Made by a program: the position numbers and the translations under genes
DNA from: Methylophilus medardensis
Lineage (GTDB): Bacteria; Pseudomonadota; Gammaproteobacteria; Burkholderiales; Methylophilaceae
DNA length: 64,000 bases
Direction: 5' to 3' (one strand)
Assembly: GCF_006363915.1 (NCBI RefSeq)
Contig: NZ_CP040946.1
Notes under the pieces: model-generated
The model's database searches: none
Told to the model about the DNA's origin: nothing
The model's input: the letters and a program-made list of their open reading frames with translations, nothing else
Part shown: positions 60,001-64,000 of the stretch, piece by piece
How the letters are laid out: every line of letters starts with the position of its first letter
Position numbering within the stretch: the stretch's first letter is position 1

Positions 60001-61046
60001 TATGGCAATAAAGGCAACACTTGCAACCCAGCATCCGGTGCCAGATTAAACATGAGATTCATATTCTGCACTGCTTGGCCAGATGCCCCTTTCACCAGGT
60101 TATCTTGTACCACAATGATTGTGACATAATCTGCAGCTTGTGGGTATATCGCTAGACGCAGAACATTAGCCCCCCGCACTGACCGGGTTTCAGGTAGCGC
60201 ACCAGCGGGCATCACATCCACAAATACCGCCTCTGCATAACGCTGCTCGTACAACTGCTGCAAGCGCTGTTGCTGACCTTTTGCATTCAGCTTCACATGC
60301 AAAGTGGTGAGCATGCCGCGAATCATGGGGATCAAATGCGGCACGAATATCAAATTGACCGCGTCGTTGGCAGACAGTTTCTTTAACTGGGCCAGAATTT
60401 CCGGATGATGCCGGTGACCAGCCACCCCATACGCTTTTAGATTATCACTAGACTCAGAGAACAAGGTGCCGACTTCGGCTTTTCTGCCTGCGCCTGACAC
60501 GCCTGATTTTGCATCTGCAATAATGGGCACTGAGAAATCAATGAAGCCTTGCTCGAGCAAAGGGGCGAGTCCCAATAAAACCGTGGTTGGATAACAACCG
60601 GGGTTGCCAATCACTTGTGCTTGTTGCACATCGGCGGCATACAACTCAGGTAATCCATAGACCGCACGTTTTAACACATCGGTGCAGCTATGCGGCAACT
60701 TATACCATTTTTCAAATTCTGCAGCATCTTGCAATCGAAAATCGGCGGCCAAATCAATGACTTTCACACCGGCGGCAATCAGTGACGGGGCTTGCGCCAT
60801 GGCCACGCCATGCGGTGTGGCAAAAAACACCACGTCACATTGCGTCAAATCGACAGTGGTGGGATCACTGAAGCAAAGATCCACTACACCGCGTAAGCTG
60901 GGGAACATATCAGCCACTGGCAATCCTGCTTCACCTCTTGAGGTAATCACTTGTAATTGCGCATTGGGATGCCTTGCCAATAAACGCAGTAATTCAACAC
61001 CGGTGTAGCCTGTGCCCCCTACAATGCCAACTTTGATTTTTTCCAT
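60000..61046 (-). CDS. argC: N-acetyl-gamma-glutamyl-phosphate reductase
   Basis: A 348-residue NADPH enzyme of arginine synthesis. The Rossmann start is VGIVGGTGYTGVELLRLLARHP. The catalytic Cys is in VIGNPGCYPTTVLLGLAPL, and the following KSGVSGAGRKAE and GVAGHRHHPEI are family signatures. Length is standard for the type 1 form. It lies between rpsI (its own terminator) and the coiled-coil gene, with which it overlaps by one base. No other arg gene is in the window. Confidence 0.97.
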   Translation of the reverse strand: MEKIKVGIVGGTGYTGVELLRLLARHPNAQLQVITSRGEAGLPVADMFPSLRGVVDLCFSDPTTVDLTQCDVVFFATPHGVAMAQAPSLIAAGVKVIDLAADFRLQDAAEFEKWYKLPHSCTDVLKRAVYGLPELYAADVQQAQVIGNPGCYPTTVLLGLAPLLEQGFIDFSVPIIADAKSGVSGAGRKAEVGTLFSESSDNLKAYGVAGHRHHPEILAQLKKLSANDAVNLIFVPHLIPMIRGMLTTLHVKLNAKGQQQRLQQLYEQRYAEAVFVDVMPAGALPETRSVRGANVLRLAIYPQAADYVTIIVVQDNLVKGASGQAVQNMNLMFNLAPDAGLQVLPLLP

Positions 61047-61106
61047 AGCTTCAAACCAGACACGCGATCAGCGATGATCAATCTCTAAAAAGTAAAACAA
61101 TATAAA

Positions 61107-61136
61107 TGAAAAAGGCCGCCAATGCGACCTTTTTGC
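61107..61136 (-). terminator. Terminator of the rplM-rpsI operon
   Basis: On the minus strand AAAAAGGTCGC-ATTG-GCGGCCTTTTT forms a 10-11 bp stem with one mismatch, followed by T residues. It begins about 28 bp past the rpsI stop. Confidence 0.85.
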
Positions 61137-61163
61137 ACAACAGGTTTGTAACAAACGTTTGAA

Positions 61164-61556
61164 TTAACGTTTGGAGAACTGTTTCCGACGACGCGCTTTA
61201 CGCAAGCCGACTTTCTTACGTTCAACTTCACGTGCATCACGTGTTACGAAACCAGCGTGAGACAATGCGCTTTTCAGCGCTGCATCGTAATCGATCAGTG
61301 CACGCGTGATACCGTGACGAACAGCACCCGCTTGACCGGATTCACCACCACCATGCACGTTGACCATAATGTCAAAACTTGCAGTGTTGTTTGTTAATTC
61401 CAGAGGCTGACGCAAAATCATGCGAGAAGTCTCGCGTGAAAAATATGTGTCAACTGGCTTGTCGTTGACAACGATGTTGCCACTGCCAGACTTCAGGAAC
61501 ACACGTGCCACTGAACTTTTGCGGCGGCCTGTGCCGTAGTTGTATTTACCGATCAT
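61164..61556 (-). CDS. rpsI: 30S ribosomal protein S9
   Basis: A 130-residue ribosomal protein. It begins YNYGTGRRKSSVARVFLKSGSG, includes VHGGGESGQAGAVRHGITRALIDYD and ends with the basic tail KARRRKQFSKR that reaches the P-site tRNA. It is 22 bp downstream of rplM and co-transcribed with it. Confidence 0.98.
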   Translation of the reverse strand: MIGKYNYGTGRRKSSVARVFLKSGSGNIVVNDKPVDTYFSRETSRMILRQPLELTNNTASFDIMVNVHGGGESGQAGAVRHGITRALIDYDAALKSALSHAGFVTRDAREVERKKVGLRKARRRKQFSKR

Positions 61557-61578
61557 GTTTTATCCTAATCGTCTTAAA

Positions 61579-62007
61579 TTAGATGGTTAATGGTTGCGGT
61601 TGTTGCGCAATGTGCTCATGCTTGTCGCCCGCATACACTTTCATTTTTTTGATCATGGCATAGCCCAAAGGACCTTTTGGCAACATGCCTTTCACAGCTT
61701 TCTCTAAAGCGCGGCCTGGAAAGCGGTCTTGCATTTTTGAGAAGTTGGTGGTTGTAATACCACCTGGGTAACCGGAGTGGCGGTGATACAACTTGTCACC
61801 TGCTTTGTTACCAGTTACTTTAATTTTGTCTGCATTGATCACAACAATGTAATCACCGGTATCTACGTGTGGCGTGTAAATAGCTTTGTGCTTACCACGC
61901 AGACGGTGTGCGATTGCGCTGGCCAAACGACCTAACACCAAGTCTGTGGCGTCAATCACGAACCAGTCATGTTGTACTTCATGCGATTTTGCTGAAAAAG
62001 TTTTCAT
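61579..62007 (-). CDS. rplM: 50S ribosomal protein L13
   Basis: A 142-residue ribosomal protein. Signatures are WFVIDATDLVLGRLASAIAHRLRGKHK, YTPHVDTGDYIVVINADKIKVTG and FPGRALEKAVKGMLPKGPLG. It is the first gene of rplM-rpsI, with a strong promoter at 62049-62078. A 7-bp hairpin lies immediately before the ATG, and no Shine-Dalgarno is evident. Autoregulation of this operon by L13 is known in E. coli. Confidence 0.98.
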   Translation of the reverse strand: MKTFSAKSHEVQHDWFVIDATDLVLGRLASAIAHRLRGKHKAIYTPHVDTGDYIVVINADKIKVTGNKAGDKLYHRHSGYPGGITTTNFSKMQDRFPGRALEKAVKGMLPKGPLGYAMIKKMKVYAGDKHEHIAQQPQPLTI

Positions 62008-62009
62008 TT

Positions 62010-62027
62010 TATAACTACCAAGTTATA
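62010..62027 (-). promoter_or_regulatory. Hairpin in the rplM leader, adjacent to the start codon
   Basis: On the minus strand TATAACT-TGGT-AGTTATA forms a perfect 7-bp stem with a 4-nt loop, two bases before the rplM ATG. It covers the place where a ribosome binding site would be. It is a candidate binding site for translational feedback by L13. Confidence 0.5.
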
Positions 62028-62048
62028 GCGTATAAATTAAGAGGGCGG

Positions 62049-62078
62049 ATTATATGCCAGCATGAGAAACCTTGTCAA
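62049..62078 (-). promoter_or_regulatory. Strong sigma-70 promoter of rplM-rpsI
   Basis: On the minus strand, TTGACA (plus 62073-62078) and TATAAT (62049-62054) are separated by 18 bp. Both hexamers are perfect. The start would be near 62042, giving a leader of about 35 nt, as expected for a ribosomal protein operon. Confidence 0.85.
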
Positions 62079-62187
62079 CGATATCTTCTAAAATAATCGG
62101 AACCCGTTGATTAGAGCTGGCGATGAGTGCTGGCTTGCGGCTTTTTGCCATCAATTATGCAAATTACCTGACTTAAAACATGCTTTT

Positions 62188-62226
62188 ATTGCAATTGACC
62201 CTTGATTTTTCAGGGATAATTGCAAT
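62188..62226. repeat. Long imperfect inverted repeat upstream of the FimV-like gene
   Basis: The arms ATTGCAATTGACCCT (62188-62202) and AGGGATAATTGCAAT (62212-62226) pair at 13 of 15 positions with a 9-nt loop. The stretch lies in the 334-bp gap between rplM and the FimV-like gene. An extended -10 (TGC-TATATT, 62231-62239) follows on the plus strand. It may be an operator, a cruciform or the end of an unseen antisense transcript. Confidence 0.55.
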
Positions 62227-62341
62227 CCAATGCTATATTAGCGCAAGTTTGTATTTTTTGCACACAATGGTTGTTTAGGTAGTTAGTTTATTATCTAGAC
62301 AATTACTTATTAATAGTGGCGATACCACCAAAATTATTTAG

Positions 62342-63970
62342 ATGCTTTTAGGGCTATACAAGATTAAACATACCGTTTTATTTGCCGCCTCTGAGGTGCG
62401 ATGGCTGTTTGCTTTTGTACTCTTTGCGTTGATAGGCCAGCTACAAGCAGCCACATTCGGTGAACTGGCAATTGCTTCCCCACCGGGACAGCCGCTGTTG
62501 GCGCAGGTGTCGCTCAATCAAGTGTTGCCTGACACAGATGTCAGCTGTTTCAGTTTAAGCCAGTCACCGGCGGCTGACCCTGATGCTGCGCATGTGCATT
62601 TAGAATACACCACGCTGAGCAGCCAACAAGGGGCTTTGCTGCTGTGGACAGATCTCGCGATTACCAAGCCAATCACCGTCACCCTGATTGACCGCTGCCA
62701 ACATTCGCGCCACGTTTTCACCATTCAACCTGACAACACTACCACGGTTGTGAATACACTTGCCGCCGTCAAACCAGTCGTCGAAGTCGCTAGCCCACCG
62801 CTAGAGACTACAGAACCGCCTGCCGCGCCTGCGATCCCTGTAGAGGCTTATACTGCATTACAAACTCAAATTAACGACTTGCAACAGCATTTCAAACAGT
62901 TACAAACGAAGTCTGATGTCCTCTACGCCAGCAACTTAGCGCAAGCGAGCATCCTTGCCACGTTAAAAACCCAGCTGACTCAGCTGCAAAACGAGAATCA
63001 TATTTTGCGAACGTTGGTGATTGCTTTGGGGCTGGCGCTGATTGCGAGCGGATTCTTCTTTGCAGATTGGCTACGCCAGCATGCGGCTGCCCCCAAAGTC
63101 CATAAGGCGCGTCCTTCGGCGCAACAATTAGCAGGCACTGCCGATACGGCGATGGGGCCGGCGACGCGTCCGCTCTCTGGCCAGGCTTTTTCTTCCACCT
63201 TACCGCCCGCCCCGTCCGCGTCTGAGTCGCCGGGGATGAATCCCGCCACCCAACCACCCTTACAAGCCAAAGCAAACAGCCGCTTAAAATCGGTGCCCAT
63301 GCATGCCAATGATGATGCAGTCGCGCCACATGGTGCGCCTTACAAGGTGAGTTCGCAACAAAGCACGCAAGCAGTCATGCAAGATGCTTCTAGATTGTTC
63401 ACCAACGGGCGCGTCAATCAGGCGATTGAGCACATTCAACAGCACCTGGCCAAGCACCCAAAATCTTCACCATGGATGTGGTTATATCTACTTGATCTGT
63501 TATCCAAAGAGGGCAAACAACATGCGTTCGATTTGGTGGCCGCAGAGTGCCGCAAACACTTTAATCTGAATGTAGACCACACGCCAGACAGCAAACTGCC
63601 GGGGATAGAATCGCTGCCGCGCGTGATGAAAGCCTTGCAGCAAGCTTGGGGCACGCCACAAGTGATTGCACTGATTGATGACTTGGTTTACAACACCCGA
63701 CTGGTGCCGCGCATGGGTTTTGAACGAAGCGTATTTGAAGATTTGATGCTGTTGAAAGAAATCGCGTGCCAGACACAAAACCTACCTGCAGTGCCGCCGA
63801 CACCCGCATCAGCCAGCCAAGAAACCCCCATCAGCGGTAATTTACGTGAGCTTCAGCAACTGTCAGAAGATATTTATGTGCTGGCGCCGATTGAGCACAC
63901 GCCGTTTCAGTATTGGACAGACTTCTCGTTTGAGCTAGACGAAGCCTCAACTTTACGCAAATCTGCCTAA
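62342..63970 (+). CDS. FimV-like pilus/polar assembly protein
   Basis: A 542-residue protein. It has a leader (VRWLFAFVLFALIGQLQA) and a FimV-type N-terminal domain (ATFGELAIASPPGQPLLAQVSLNQVLPD). A Pro-rich linker and a coiled coil (ALQTQINDLQQHFKQLQTKS) precede a central membrane helix (LVIALGLALIASGFFFADWL). A cytoplasmic part carries a TPR-like helical segment (ASRLFTNGRVNQAIEHIQQHL) near residues 340-450. No LysM domain is obvious. FimV proteins anchor at the pole and support type IV pili. The start at 62342 has no clear ribosome binding site. Confidence 0.78.
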   Translation: MLLGLYKIKHTVLFAASEVRWLFAFVLFALIGQLQAATFGELAIASPPGQPLLAQVSLNQVLPDTDVSCFSLSQSPAADPDAAHVHLEYTTLSSQQGALLLWTDLAITKPITVTLIDRCQHSRHVFTIQPDNTTTVVNTLAAVKPVVEVASPPLETTEPPAAPAIPVEAYTALQTQINDLQQHFKQLQTKSDVLYASNLAQASILATLKTQLTQLQNENHILRTLVIALGLALIASGFFFADWLRQHAAAPKVHKARPSAQQLAGTADTAMGPATRPLSGQAFSSTLPPAPSASESPGMNPATQPPLQAKANSRLKSVPMHANDDAVAPHGAPYKVSSQQSTQAVMQDASRLFTNGRVNQAIEHIQQHLAKHPKSSPWMWLYLLDLLSKEGKQHAFDLVAAECRKHFNLNVDHTPDSKLPGIESLPRVMKALQQAWGTPQVIALIDDLVYNTRLVPRMGFERSVFEDLMLLKEIACQTQNLPAVPPTPASASQETPISGNLRELQQLSEDIYVLAPIEHTPFQYWTDFSFELDEASTLRKSA

Positions 63971-64000
63971 ACAATAACTTACCGCTATTCCGATGGTGAT

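Noticed and set aside
1..64000. tRNA genes, CRISPR arrays, insertion sequences or phage genes
   Set aside because: No cloverleaf, regular repeat-spacer array, transposase or integrase was recognised. The many short inverted repeats are terminators or single-copy dyads.

Overview
This 64 kb window reads as chromosomal DNA of a Gram-negative betaproteobacterium, most likely a methylotroph of the Methylophilaceae (inference from gene order and gene content, not from a search). Pointers are the gene order rplM-rpsI-argC-(coiled-coil protein)-bactofilin-erpA, the kdsD-lptC-lptA-lptB-rpoN cluster, an ECF sigma/DUF3619/DUF3106 set, pilS-pilR, purM next to perM-hda, and two SoxYZ-fusion carrier proteins of the kind linked to quinoprotein dehydrogenases. 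Coding density is high and most of the window is housekeeping. I see no tRNA, rRNA, insertion sequence, prophage or CRISPR array.

Layout. 0-3.3 kb: ruvC (cut by the window edge) behind yebC, then a MarR-controlled operon (marR, a SnoaL-like protein, an EamA exporter). 3.6-9.4 kb: a cell-surface-signalling operon on the minus strand (FecI-type sigma, FecR, a TonB receptor with a signalling domain, and a translationally coupled exported protein with seven propeller-like repeats and a C-terminal lectin-like region). 9.9-15.4 kb: dabB-dabA, a DAB-type inorganic carbon accumulation system, with a small unknown ORF and a divergent NhaR-like LysR gene; matching inverted repeats lie at the dabB promoter and at the lysR start. 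15.6-22.2 kb: CBS protein, yjbQ, first soxYZ (with a perfect CRP-type half-site pair upstream), VOC protein, apt, aspS, DUF502, FmdB zinc ribbon, gcvH. 22.3-28.5 kb: pbpG, DUF3106/DUF3619/ECF sigma, pilS-pilR. 28.6-34.5 kb: Na/Ca exchanger, ampD, GNAT, dicarboxylate symporter, RsmB-like methyltransferase, first DUF3108 protein.

34.5-49.8 kb: second DUF3108 protein, purM, perM-hda, a CHASE3-GGDEF cyclase, a COG2509 flavoprotein, ahpC-ahpF with strong hairpins between them, second soxYZ behind a BepA-like protease, moaC, ThiO-like oxidase, a KefB-type antiporter. 50-54.6 kb: the LPS-export/sigma-54 cluster. 54.6-64 kb: tyrS, anmK, gltA, erpA, bactofilin, a shortened coiled-coil protein, argC, rpsI, rplM and a FimV-like gene.

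The most unusual parts are: (1) the dab locus with its shared operator architecture and small upstream ORF; (2) the four-gene Fec-type operon with an uncharacterised propeller/lectin protein; (3) a marR promoter with perfect consensus hexamers, a 12-bp palindrome filling the spacer and almost no 5' leader; (4) an intrinsic terminator sitting directly on the translation start region of apt; (5) an AUG-AGU-UGA mini-ORF overlapping the UUG start of lptA. Coordinates of start codons were chosen from ribosome binding sites and neighbour overlap, and alternatives are given. All functional calls rest on recognising family motifs by eye.
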